From: a virus
Reading direction: 5' to 3' (one strand)
IMG/VR virus record: IMGVR_UViG_3300013307_000053
Location: 1 to 20,988 of that record
DNA length: 20,988 bases
The notes below the pieces were generated by a model. That model was not told the origin of the DNA, ran no database searches, and saw only the letters and a list, made by a program, of their open reading frames with translations. Of this stretch, positions 15,177 through 20,988 are shown piece after piece (the stretch's first letter is position 1; every line of letters starts with the position of its first letter). The position numbers were made by a program, and so were the translations under genes.

Positions 15177-15542
15177 TCACTGCCTCTTCCGGTTCATTCC
15201 GAACGCGCCGACACCCCCGGCTGCGGCACCGCCAGCAAGGGCCCCGCCAGTCAGACCGGGATTGGCCTTCATCTTGTTTCCGGCGTTCATCATGCCGAGG
15301 CCGAGCTTCATCTGGCCGGTCCCGATCTTGGACCCGACAGTCCCACCGAAGGCACCGCGATTCAGCCCACTCGCGCCGAGCTTGAACCCAGCCTTGGTAG
15401 TCGCGTCACCAGCCTTGTTGCCCAGCGCCCTGAACCCGCCCCCGATGGTCTTGCCAGCGTTGGAGACCGAGCCAGGGATCTTGGGCATCGCGAACGCCTT
15501 GGAGACATCGCCGTGGTCGACGCCGAACGCAGACTCAGTCAT
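15177..15542 (-). CDS. Small Gly/Ala-rich protein with N-terminal SAFG tag
   Basis: This 121-residue protein begins MTESAFGVDHGDVSKAF. The rest is dominated by Gly, Ala and Lys, with regularly spaced glycines and a C-terminal hydrophobic segment (PGLTGGALAGGAAAGGVGAF, 95-114) closed by the basic MNRKRQ. The same PGLTG, Gly-rich, basic-end order occurs in the middle of the next gene. Glycine-zipper spacing of this sort is seen in proteins that insert into or oligomerise within membranes; that is family knowledge, not proof here. The ATG overlaps the preceding stop by 8 bases (ATGACTGA). No signal peptide or enzymatic motif. The function is unknown; it is located directly after the capsid genes. 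Confidence 0.7.
   Translation of the reverse strand: MTESAFGVDHGDVSKAFAMPKIPGSVSNAGKTIGGGFRALGNKAGDATTKAGFKLGASGLNRGAFGGTVGSKIGTGQMKLGLGMMNAGNKMKANPGLTGGALAGGAAAGGVGAFGMNRKRQ
15513..15533 (-). other. SAFG tag copy 4 (SAFGVDH, N-terminal)
   Basis: Residues 4-10 of the 121-residue protein, continued by GDVSKAF. Confidence 0.85.
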
Positions 15543-15960
15543 CGAGGATTCCCTTCCGACCCTTGCCGTTGACCTCGGCGTTGATCACTCGGTCGTACTC
15601 ATCCTGGTCGATGTGGTCGGACAGCAGGTACTCCAGCACCTCGTTGACGCCGAAGTTGCTGGGGTCATCTCCCGGCCCCATCTTCGGCTTCTCCTTCTTC
15701 GGAGACTCCGACTTCTGCTTCACCCCGAGCTTGTCGAGGACTTCAGACTTGATCCGCACCTCGCGGTGCCAGTGACGCGGCTTCACGTCGTAGGACTCCA
15801 CCACCGGGATGACGTGCCGAGTACGCACCAGCGTCTCGATTCGACCCAGCGCCTCATCCTGAGGGAAGTCTTCGCCGAGCTTGTAGTCCTTGCCGTTGAA
15901 CGTGAAGTTCCGTCCGCAGATGAACTCGACGTTGTCGTTGGTGATGAGCTGACTGGGCAT
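15535..15960 (-). CDS. Small acidic protein after the capsid gene, possible connector-associated
   Basis: This 141-residue protein has a beta-rich first half (VEFICGRNFTFNGKDYKLG, then RHVIPVVESYDV) and a charged linker with many Lys and Pro. It ends in a helix-turn-helix-like tail (NEVLEYLLSDHIDQDEYDRV, then KGRKGILDD). The tail resembles the 'VLxYL...ExxRVxxAExxGKxRKGI' ending of small proteins encoded between capsid and connector genes in several actinophages. Its function is not established; a head-vertex or connector accessory is plausible. A ribosome site (AGGAG, 5 bases before the ATG) lies just after the stem-loop that follows the capsid gene. It has no SAFG tag; SNFGVNE at about residue 115 is only a weak look-alike. 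Confidence 0.65.
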   Translation of the reverse strand: MPSQLITNDNVEFICGRNFTFNGKDYKLGEDFPQDEALGRIETLVRTRHVIPVVESYDVKPRHWHREVRIKSEVLDKLGVKQKSESPKKEKPKMGPGDDPSNFGVNEVLEYLLSDHIDQDEYDRVINAEVNGKGRKGILDD

Positions 15961-15977
15961 TTGTTCTCCTATGACTA

Positions 15978-16007
15978 AGGGGGCCAGGGCCGAAACCCCA
16001 GCCCCCT
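15978..16007 (-). terminator. Stem-loop after the major capsid gene (possible partial terminator)
   Basis: AGGGGGC pairs with GCCCCCT; after a symmetric 2-base mismatch, GGG pairs with CCC around a 6-base loop. It lies 18 bases after the capsid stop (16025) and just before the ribosome site of the next gene. The minus-strand sequence after it has no U-run, so it may act as an attenuator or mRNA-stability element that separates high capsid expression from lower downstream expression. Confidence 0.6.
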
Positions 16008-16024
16008 CGGCATCAGCCGGTCGA

Positions 16025-17023
16025 TCAGGCGACGGCGTCCTTCAGGAAGATCCCCATGTCGGGAGCAACGACCTTCATGTCGTAGGTCATCTCACCCTCG
16101 ATGCGGTCCGCAGCGATGTGCTCCATGCGGAAGTTCTTCATCCGGATGCCGTAGGAGTTGCCTCCGAGGTAGCCGTTCCAGGTGAAGGTGTAGCCCGCAG
16201 CAGGCGTCATGAGCGACGGCGTGTTCGGCGTGTAGCAGAGCAGCGCCGACTTGCTGTTGGTCATGAACTCGTAGGTCGCAGCGTCGTCCTGCTCGACCGT
16301 GTCGTTGCGCTCGGCAACGTCGGTGAACGAGGCGTATGACACCAGGACCTTCTCCACATCGAAGAGCGAGGCCAGAAGGTCCTCGGTCACGACACCACGC
16401 TGGGTGTACTTGATGCGGTCGATGATGTCCGGGTGGTTCTTCAGCGAGGTGATCGCTTCAGCCCCGAGCACCAGCGTGTTGGCCTTGCGGCCCGCCTGGA
16501 GCACGAACTCGGTCTGGAGGTTCGCGAACTGCACGATGGGGTCCGAAGCCGAGTCGCTCCACCGAAGGAACTGGGTGGAGTTCGGGGACGAAGCCACACC
16601 GGTGAGGTCCTTGGCCCAGACGCCCTCCTTGAAGTAGGAGTCGTTCCAGTCGAGGTCGCGGCGAAGGAGAAGCTGGTTGGTCACGAACGTGGTCGCGTCC
16701 TTGTCCAGGCTCCAGTTCGAGTCCGCGTTCGCACGGATCTGGTCGTCGATGTCCTTGTGGACACCCCAGACCTGGGCGAAGTACTGATCGGTGTCGACCT
16801 TCCAACCAGTACCTGCGGTCTCGGTACCCGGCGCGCGCTTCTGCGCGTCGGTACGCCGCCAATCGGACTTGCTGTACTTCCAGTACAGATCCGACTGCTT
16901 CTGGACGGGCACGCGAGGAAAGATCTTGTCCGCGATGAACGAAGACTTGTCCTGCATGTACGCCACAGAGACGTTGGTGAGCGGCACATTGACGTGCAGA
17001 TCGCTCTGAGTCGGGTTAGGCAT
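16025..17023 (-). CDS. Major capsid protein (HK97-fold type)
   Basis: This 332-residue protein has the characteristic N-terminus of a large capsid family in which a short arm is followed by SSFIADKIFPRVPVQKQ and then a Y/W-rich strand (DLYWKYSKSDWRR). The central part holds LLLRRDLDWNDSYF and later LVLGAEAITSLKNHPDIIDRIKYTQRG, a spine-helix region of HK97-fold capsids of this type. The C-terminal strands (YTFTWNGYLG, GEMTYDMKVVAP) fit the axial domain. It lies after the scaffold and decoration genes and has the strongest ribosome site in the window. No fused protease or long delta-domain is present, so the separate scaffold-like gene probably guides assembly. It should form the icosahedral shell that holds the DNA. 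Confidence 0.9.
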   Translation of the reverse strand: MPNPTQSDLHVNVPLTNVSVAYMQDKSSFIADKIFPRVPVQKQSDLYWKYSKSDWRRTDAQKRAPGTETAGTGWKVDTDQYFAQVWGVHKDIDDQIRANADSNWSLDKDATTFVTNQLLLRRDLDWNDSYFKEGVWAKDLTGVASSPNSTQFLRWSDSASDPIVQFANLQTEFVLQAGRKANTLVLGAEAITSLKNHPDIIDRIKYTQRGVVTEDLLASLFDVEKVLVSYASFTDVAERNDTVEQDDAATYEFMTNSKSALLCYTPNTPSLMTPAAGYTFTWNGYLGGNSYGIRMKNFRMEHIAADRIEGEMTYDMKVVAPDMGIFLKDAVA

Positions 17024-17030
17024 TACTCAC

Positions 17031-17038
17031 TCCTCCTT
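17031..17038 (-). promoter_or_regulatory. Consensus ribosome binding site of the capsid gene
   Basis: The minus strand reads AAGGAGGA, 7 bases before the ATG at 17023. This is the full anti-16S consensus at ideal spacing and fits the high copy number needed for capsid protein. Confidence 0.85.
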
Positions 17039-17046
17039 CAGAGCGC

Positions 17047-17445
17047 TCAGTAGAGAAGAACGGAGACGAGTTCGCCTGCGTTCGCCGTAGTGGACAGCGC
17101 CACACCGACAGCATCACCGGTGCCAGCGGCAGCGGCCTGTCCGTCAGCGGAAGCTGCAACTTCGTCGCCAGCATCGAGGGCTGCATCGCAGACCACCTTG
17201 CTGACGCCTCGGATCGCGACCGTAGCCGCGTTGCCCTCGTGCTGGGGCTTGTTCTGGAGAACACCGATGACCTTGTCTCCGGACCCGGCCAGACCGCACT
17301 GGTGTGCACCAGTCACCTTCACGAAGTGGTACTGCTTGCCACCGTGAGGGCTGGGCGAACCAGGCTGGTTCGGGACACCGGTGTACACAGCCAGGCTGTC
17401 ATCAGCGTTCAGCGTGATGGACCGAAGGCTCTCTTCGTACGCCAC
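17047..17445 (-). CDS. Capsid decoration/stabilisation-type protein
   Basis: This 132-residue protein is encoded directly before the major capsid gene, where many siphoviruses encode a decoration protein. It is beta-rich with a Gly/Ala repeat-like middle: a strand (QYHFVKVTG), GSGDKVIGVLQNKPQHEGNAATVAI, then ALDAGDEVAASADGQAA and a final VGVALSTTANAGELVSVLLY. This 'KVIGVLQN...G..V.I.G..KV...A....GD.V....G' order is typical of the DUF2190-like small capsid protein family. The start is GTG, with AGGA 7 bases upstream; no nearby ATG competes. It likely binds the shell surface and stabilises it after expansion. Confidence 0.78.
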   Translation of the reverse strand: MAYEESLRSITLNADDSLAVYTGVPNQPGSPSPHGGKQYHFVKVTGAHQCGLAGSGDKVIGVLQNKPQHEGNAATVAIRGVSKVVCDAALDAGDEVAASADGQAAAAGTGDAVGVALSTTANAGELVSVLLY

Positions 17446-17468
17446 AGCGGTTTCCTACCTTCCCTGTC

Positions 17469-18275
17469 TCAGAATCCCCGCTGCGCGGAGAGGTACTCGT
17501 CGTAGGCAGCAGGGTTCTGGTCGAACACCGCGCTCACGTTCTCGGGGGTTGCGGCCTTGCCGATCTCGACAGCCTGCTGCTCCACCATGCTCATGATGTC
17601 GCCGTTGTCGCCGCCACCCTGGTAGCCAAGCTCGGTGAAGAGGATCTCCCCGGTGGACTCCAGGCACTTGGCGATCACCGCGCAGTCCTCGTAGGACATC
17701 GTCTCGGCCATCCGGTAGAGCACCGGGCCAAGCTCCTGCGGGTCCACCGGAAGGTTGTACTCGGCAGCCTTGGAGATGTACTCGCGGGTCAGGCGCAGGT
17801 CCCGCTCCGACTTCGCGATCTGCTCGGCCTGCTGGTACCGCTTCTCGATCTCGTCCACCCGGCTGAAAGCCTTGGCGAGAACTGCATCGCGCTCGTCGTC
17901 CGAGAACGCCTTCGACAGCTCCTCGCGGATCTGGTCGGCGAAGTTGGTGCTGCGGCTCTGGGACTTGCCGAAAGCAGACTTCGCGACAGCCAGTTCCTTC
18001 TCCTTGGCCTCGGCCTCGGGCTTCTCATCGCCCTCGTCCTCTGCGCCAAGCTCGAACTGGTAGGCGTTGCCCTCCTCGTCGTACACGATGTCACCATCGT
18101 TCAGGGCATTCTCGTCAACGAGACTTCCGTCTTCGTTGTACAGATCGGGCATTACATCCTCCTCGGTAGCCCTCTTTGCGATGGTGATCATCGCGTGCTG
18201 GTTGGCACCCTTGTCGACCAGAGAAATCTCATCGATCTCCATGTCCGACAGGCTTCGGATCGGCCTCTTCGGCAT
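17469..18275 (-). CDS. Scaffold-like protein with XkdF-type ISLVDKGAN motif
   Basis: With the ATG at 18275 this is 268 residues. Residues 15-28 (DEISLVDKGANQHA) match the segment that ends XkdF-type phage protease domains ('EVSLVDxPAN'), but the rest of that domain, including any catalytic Ser and His, is missing. What follows is acidic (about 45-95) and then strongly helical (SKAFSDDERDAVLAKAF, a coiled-coil-like segment up to about 160), ending in AAYDEYLSAQRGF. That composition fits an internal scaffold encoded just before the decoration and capsid genes. It also contains KSAFGK at 99-104, a partial look-alike of the SAFG tag. I chose 18275 because AGAGG lies 8 bases upstream; ATG 18281 and GTG 18284 are too close to that site. 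A degenerate protease remains possible. Confidence 0.7.
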   Translation of the reverse strand: MPKRPIRSLSDMEIDEISLVDKGANQHAMITIAKRATEEDVMPDLYNEDGSLVDENALNDGDIVYDEEGNAYQFELGAEDEGDEKPEAEAKEKELAVAKSAFGKSQSRSTNFADQIREELSKAFSDDERDAVLAKAFSRVDEIEKRYQQAEQIAKSERDLRLTREYISKAAEYNLPVDPQELGPVLYRMAETMSYEDCAVIAKCLESTGEILFTELGYQGGGDNGDIMSMVEQQAVEIGKAATPENVSAVFDQNPAAYDEYLSAQRGF

Positions 18276-18315
18276 CTCCATCACCTCTAGTTCTCAGTCT
18301 CGTAGGTACGTCTAG

Positions 18316-19164
18316 TCAGTCGTGTAAAACGCCGAAAGCTGATGTAGCGCTCTTGGAGTAAGAAGCCCAGCTCGCGGAGTCGCGCTTGTGCTTCAGGTGC
18401 TTCGACCCTGCCGCCGCAGCCGCCGAAGATAGCCCCAACGCGGCAGCGGTCTTCAGATTCTTGCGCCCCGCCGTCCGCAGCACGGTTCCCTGCCCCTTAG
18501 CCCAGGAAGCCTGCCCACGAGTCATCGGCCCGACCAGACCCTTGGGGCGCACCACCCGAGAGCGCAGCAGCTTGTCTGCACCAGCTCCAGCCGACGCAGC
18601 CGCGCCAGCTCCCGCAGCAGCCGACACGCCGGTGGCGAGCTTGGGGTAGGTCTCAGCGCGCTTGCGCCGGTTGGCCTCCGGGTCGTACTTGCGTGCGACC
18701 GGTTCCCACTGCTTCGCGAAACCTACGACACCGTAGGTAGGAGCCATCTCGTCCATGCTCTTGGCCACCTTCTGTCGCTTCCGGGACTCCGCGTTGGTGT
18801 ACGCCGCGAAGTTGTAGCCACCCACGCCGCCGATGCCACCGGAGACCAGACCGATGTTCTGTGCGCCCTCGCGGAGCTTGTCGGGGTTGGCCTTCTTCAG
18901 CCCAGGGACTGCCTTGAGCAGCCCCGGCTTCTTCTTCAGCGCCAGCGAGGTACCGAGCAGCCCGACACCAGTCAGACCCAGGGTCGAGGTGGTTCGGCTG
19001 ATGTGGCCCTGGAGCTTCTTGCGCCGACGCAGCTCAGCGTCGCTCATCAGCGGCTTCTCGGCCTTGGCGACCTTCTTGCGCCGGATCTCGGCATCCCACT
19101 TCGCCGCGATCTCTGGGTGCTTGGCGTGCATGTACCGCCGCTGGGCATCGCTCTTGTACGGCAT
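18316..19164 (-). CDS. Basic virion-locus protein with KSDAQRRYMHAKHPEIA head and C-terminal SAFG tag
   Basis: The first 24 residues (PYKSDAQRRYMHAKHPEIAA and on) match a short conserved head found on many phage proteins of unknown role ('KSxAQxRYMxAxHPExAxxW'). After it come basic linkers and four Gly/Ala-rich hydrophobic stretches, at about 61-76, 103-122, 166-186 and 239-253, then the ending SAFGVLHD (275-282). Total length is 282. The Leu in the tag uses the codon TTA, uncommon in this G+C-rich DNA. The start forms a TGATG junction with the preceding tagged gene. It looks like a protein that can insert in or associate with membranes, or that binds DNA through its basic parts. The function is not known; the pattern is shared with its two upstream neighbours. 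Confidence 0.7.
   Translation of the reverse strand: MPYKSDAQRRYMHAKHPEIAAKWDAEIRRKKVAKAEKPLMSDAELRRRKKLQGHISRTTSTLGLTGVGLLGTSLALKKKPGLLKAVPGLKKANPDKLREGAQNIGLVSGGIGGVGGYNFAAYTNAESRKRQKVAKSMDEMAPTYGVVGFAKQWEPVARKYDPEANRRKRAETYPKLATGVSAAAGAGAAASAGAGADKLLRSRVVRPKGLVGPMTRGQASWAKGQGTVLRTAGRKNLKTAAALGLSSAAAAAGSKHLKHKRDSASWASYSKSATSAFGVLHD
18319..18342 (-). other. SAFG tag copy 3 (SAFGVLHD, C-terminal)
   Basis: These are the last eight codons of the 282-residue protein. One extra Asp follows the His, as in the internal copy where Asp also follows. Confidence 0.82.
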
Positions 19165-19991
19165 CAGTGCTCGATTCCGAAGGCGCTAGCGTTCTTCTTC
19201 ACGTTCCTGCGGCTGGCCGCGTAACCGGCAGCTCCACCAGCCGCCGCCATCCCCACGGTAAGGGCAGTACCAGAACGCCCGGTTGCGGCGTGCGCCATGC
19301 CTCGCTTCAGCTTCCAGCCAGGTAGGTCCTTGGGGTAGTTGATGTTGTACTGCCGCCAGCCAGGGTGACCTGCCTGAGCGTTCTTCGGCAGGTAGGCGTC
19401 TCGGTGCGTCTTCCACTTCGCCTTCAGATTCGGGTCGTTCTTGATCTTGCGCTCGGCTGGCTTCTCGAACGGCTTGGCTGCGAGAGAAAGACCCTGGTAG
19501 CCGAACCCGCCCGCGACCGCACCACCGACTGCGGCATCAGCATCCCGACGCCGGGTTGGGGCACGCTTCTCGAACTGGTTGCGGATTCCGTGCCAGGCCA
19601 TCGGGACCCCCACACCAGCGCCGACTGCCCAGGCGTTGGTCTGGTTGTTGAAGACCTTCATCTTCTTAGCGTTCCGGGCGATTCGGTAGGACTTGTCCGC
19701 CTTGCCTTGAAGGGTGCGGATCTTGGTAGCCCGCTTGGCCTTGTCCGCCGCACTCTCTGCTGAAGCGAAGTGGGACAGCTTGCCGTTGGACACCACGCGC
19801 GGCTTGGGCCGGTTCGCCTTCAGATCACCGATCTTGGCCTCTTGGCTCTTGGCCCGGTTGGTGAACGCGGTGCTGACCCGGCCTCGGACGGCGTGCTCAG
19901 CGCGAAAGCCAGCAGGGACTCCAGTGGCCATCGCCGTACCGACGCCAGCCTCTGCGAGCCCTACCTTCTGCTTCCGGGTGCGCTCAGGCAT
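19164..19991 (-). CDS. Basic Gly/Ala-rich virion-locus protein with C-terminal SAFG tag
   Basis: I do not recognise a named family for this 275-residue protein. Hydrophobic, glycine-spaced stretches lie at about 10-28, 120-133, 152-171 and 241-260, separated by Lys/Arg-rich linkers (such as RATKIRTLQGKADKSYRIAR). The last stretch is followed by RRNVKKNASAFGIEH, so the tag sits at the extreme C-terminus directly after a basic linker. A Trp/Pro-rich part near 192-227 could be a small folded domain. There is no signal peptide in the Gram-positive sense. The start is 3 bases after the previous stop, with only a weak ribosome site, implying coupling. A virion or ejection role is inferred from location and composition. 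Confidence 0.68.
   Translation of the reverse strand: MPERTRKQKVGLAEAGVGTAMATGVPAGFRAEHAVRGRVSTAFTNRAKSQEAKIGDLKANRPKPRVVSNGKLSHFASAESAADKAKRATKIRTLQGKADKSYRIARNAKKMKVFNNQTNAWAVGAGVGVPMAWHGIRNQFEKRAPTRRRDADAAVGGAVAGGFGYQGLSLAAKPFEKPAERKIKNDPNLKAKWKTHRDAYLPKNAQAGHPGWRQYNINYPKDLPGWKLKRGMAHAATGRSGTALTVGMAAAGGAAGYAASRRNVKKNASAFGIEH
19167..19187 (-). other. SAFG tag copy 2 (SAFGIEH, C-terminal)
   Basis: These are the last seven codons of the 275-residue protein. The peptide is identical to copy 1, but several codons differ (for example GGA against GGG and TCT against AGC), so it is not a recent exact duplication. Confidence 0.85.
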
Positions 19992-19994
19992 CGC

Positions 19995-20909
19995 TCAGTG
20001 CTCGATCCCGAACGCAGAGACGCTCGCGCTCTTACCCAGCGCAGTCTTGTACTTGCGCTGACCCTTGACCCGACCGACGTAGTCACCGCGCTGTTGACCA
20101 GCGAAGGCACCGAGGAACCCACCGCCAATCGCGCCCTGCTTCGGGGTGATCCGACCACGAGAAGCGGCAGCAGCGCCAATACCAGCCGCAGTCCCAAGCG
20201 CACCACCAGCAAGAGCACCCTTGCCTTGGCCCTTCAGTTGCTCCTTGGACTGGATCTTGGCAGCGACCCGACGCTCCTGCTTGTTGTAGGGACCCTTGTT
20301 GGTGAAGTCGGAGTTCCAGACCAGAGCCTTGTGGCGCTCCTGGGGCGTGGCGTTCAGCCGCTTGCTCAGTCCAGCCATCTTCTGCTTCTTCCGGTAGAGG
20401 TCCTGCCTGTCCTTGGCGTCTTGCATCTTGGCCCGGTAGCCGAGCGGGGCCCCTACTGCGGCAGCACCAACGGTGGCGTACTTGACCGGCTTGAGCCCAG
20501 GCCAGCGCGGCTGCTTCAGCTTGGATGCCGCAGAGCCCAGCTCGGTGATCTTGTAGACCTTCGCCTTCCCGAACTTCTGAGCGTCGGGGTACTTCTTCTT
20601 CGACCTCCGGTGAGCCGCCGCCGCTCCAGCACCAGCACCACCAAGCAGACCAGCGGAGCCACCAGTGATAGCAGCATTGGTGAGGATGCTGGTCCTGGCT
20701 TCCTGCTCAGCGAACCCCAGGCCTTCTGGGGCGCGGTACTTGTTGCTGCCGATCTTGTCCCCGGTGTGCGGGTTCCGCGCGCGAGTCGAGGTGGCGTTGC
20801 CGAAGAGGTTCTTCGCCTTCGCACCCATCCGGTTGGGGCGCTTGAACGGCGGTGGCTTGGGCGGTTTGAAGCCGGGGAGATGCACCATCTCCGCGTGGAT
20901 GTTCGGCAT
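19995..20909 (-). CDS. Basic Gly/Ala-rich virion-locus protein with C-terminal SAFG tag
   Basis: This 304-residue protein has no family I can name. The N-terminus is Pro/Lys-rich (PGFKPPKPPPFKRP). Glycine-spaced hydrophobic stretches lie at about 75-99, 145-157, 231-249 and 259-271, again divided by strongly basic linkers, and the last seven residues are SAFGIEH. The organisation parallels the next two genes, suggesting a related set produced by divergence or shuffling. The start overlaps the previous stop as TGATG. Membrane insertion during genome delivery, or packing inside the capsid, would both suit the composition; neither is shown by the sequence. Confidence 0.68.
   Translation of the reverse strand: MPNIHAEMVHLPGFKPPKPPPFKRPNRMGAKAKNLFGNATSTRARNPHTGDKIGSNKYRAPEGLGFAEQEARTSILTNAAITGGSAGLLGGAGAGAAAAHRRSKKKYPDAQKFGKAKVYKITELGSAASKLKQPRWPGLKPVKYATVGAAAVGAPLGYRAKMQDAKDRQDLYRKKQKMAGLSKRLNATPQERHKALVWNSDFTNKGPYNKQERRVAAKIQSKEQLKGQGKGALAGGALGTAAGIGAAAASRGRITPKQGAIGGGFLGAFAGQQRGDYVGRVKGQRKYKTALGKSASVSAFGIEH
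19998..20018 (-). other. SAFG tag copy 1 (SAFGIEH, C-terminal)
   Basis: These are the last seven codons of the 304-residue protein, preceded by a basic linker and a Gly-rich hydrophobic stretch. Confidence 0.85.
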
Positions 20910-20988
20910 CAGTCTTCCCTCTTCAGGTAGCCCTTGCGCTGGTTGCGGTTCACACCGAGCTGGGTAGCCGCACCCTGAGCTGCCAGTC
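20909..20988 (-). CDS. C-terminal end of an unidentified upstream gene
   Basis: One frame is open from the window edge to the TGA at 20911-20909, which overlaps the next ATG as TGATG. It encodes LAAQGAATQLGVNRNQRKGY and then LKRED. The Ala/Gly-then-basic composition resembles the ends of the following genes, but it has no SAFG tag. Too little is present to name it. Confidence 0.6.
   Translation of the reverse strand, partial: LAAQGAATQLGVNRNQRKGYLKRED

Noticed and set aside
15535-15960. SNFGVNE in the 141-residue protein as an eighth tag
   Set aside because: It lacks the Ala and the His of the consensus and lies in a linker well inside the protein; it is treated as chance similarity.
17967-17978. 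KSAFGK in the scaffold-like protein as a true tag
   Set aside because: The V/I and His positions do not match and it is internal; it is kept only as a possible decayed relative.
17469-20988. A complete prohead protease in the window
   Set aside because: Only the LVDKGAN end-motif is present; no protease domain with catalytic residues was found, so it may lie outside the window.
1-20988. tRNA genes, CRISPR arrays, insertion sequences or attachment sites
   Set aside because: No cloverleaf-like sequence, regularly spaced direct repeats, transposase or integrase was seen, and gaps between genes are too short to hold such elements.

Overview
The window is almost entirely the virion-structure operon of a long-tailed, non-contractile (siphovirus-type) bacteriophage or prophage. 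The DNA is strongly G+C rich with G/C-ending codons. The gene order (scaffold, decoration protein, capsid, connectors, tube, frameshifted chaperones, a giant tape measure carrying peptidoglycan hydrolases, minor tail proteins) is the usual one in phages of Actinobacteria, so an actinobacterial host is likely but not proven. No sheath, contractile-baseplate, replication, lysis or lysogeny genes are visible. All but one gene lie on the minus strand, so transcription runs from high to low coordinates. Genes are packed with TGATG, ATGA or TAATG junctions or gaps of a few bases, suggesting one translationally coupled polycistronic message.

In transcription order: (1) 20988-18316, the tail of an unidentified gene and three basic, Gly/Ala-rich proteins of 304, 275 and 282 aa, each ending in the peptide SAFG(I/V)xH. 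(2) 18275-16025, a scaffold-like protein with an ISLVDKGAN motif, a decoration-type protein and the major capsid protein with a near-perfect ribosome site, followed by a stem-loop. (3) 15960-12435, the head-tail connector region: a small acidic protein, two small proteins that begin with the SAFG peptide, a head-tail adaptor whose gene contains a perfect 14-bp inverted repeat, a head-closure protein, a SAFG-tagged zincin metallopeptidase and an HK97 gp10-like protein. (4) 12442-4409, the tail: terminator, small linker protein, tube, chaperone pair joined by a -1 frameshift at CCCTTTC plus stem, and a 2004-aa tape measure with 11-residue repeats, an NlpC/P60 domain and a lysozyme-like domain. 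(5) 4412-279, four minor tail or baseplate proteins. (6) 1-273, on the plus strand, the 3' part of an HNH endonuclease gene, converging on the last tail gene.

The most unusual feature is the SAFG(V/I)xH peptide, seen seven times in six proteins clustered around the capsid genes, always near a terminus or at a module boundary. Five of the six carriers contain glycine-zipper-like hydrophobic stretches beside Lys/Arg-rich linkers; the sixth is the metallopeptidase. The favoured hypothesis, which is inference, is a short docking or packaging tag that brings membrane-active or enzymatic cargo to the HK97-fold capsid, comparable in logic to encapsulin cargo peptides. A processing site is the main alternative.
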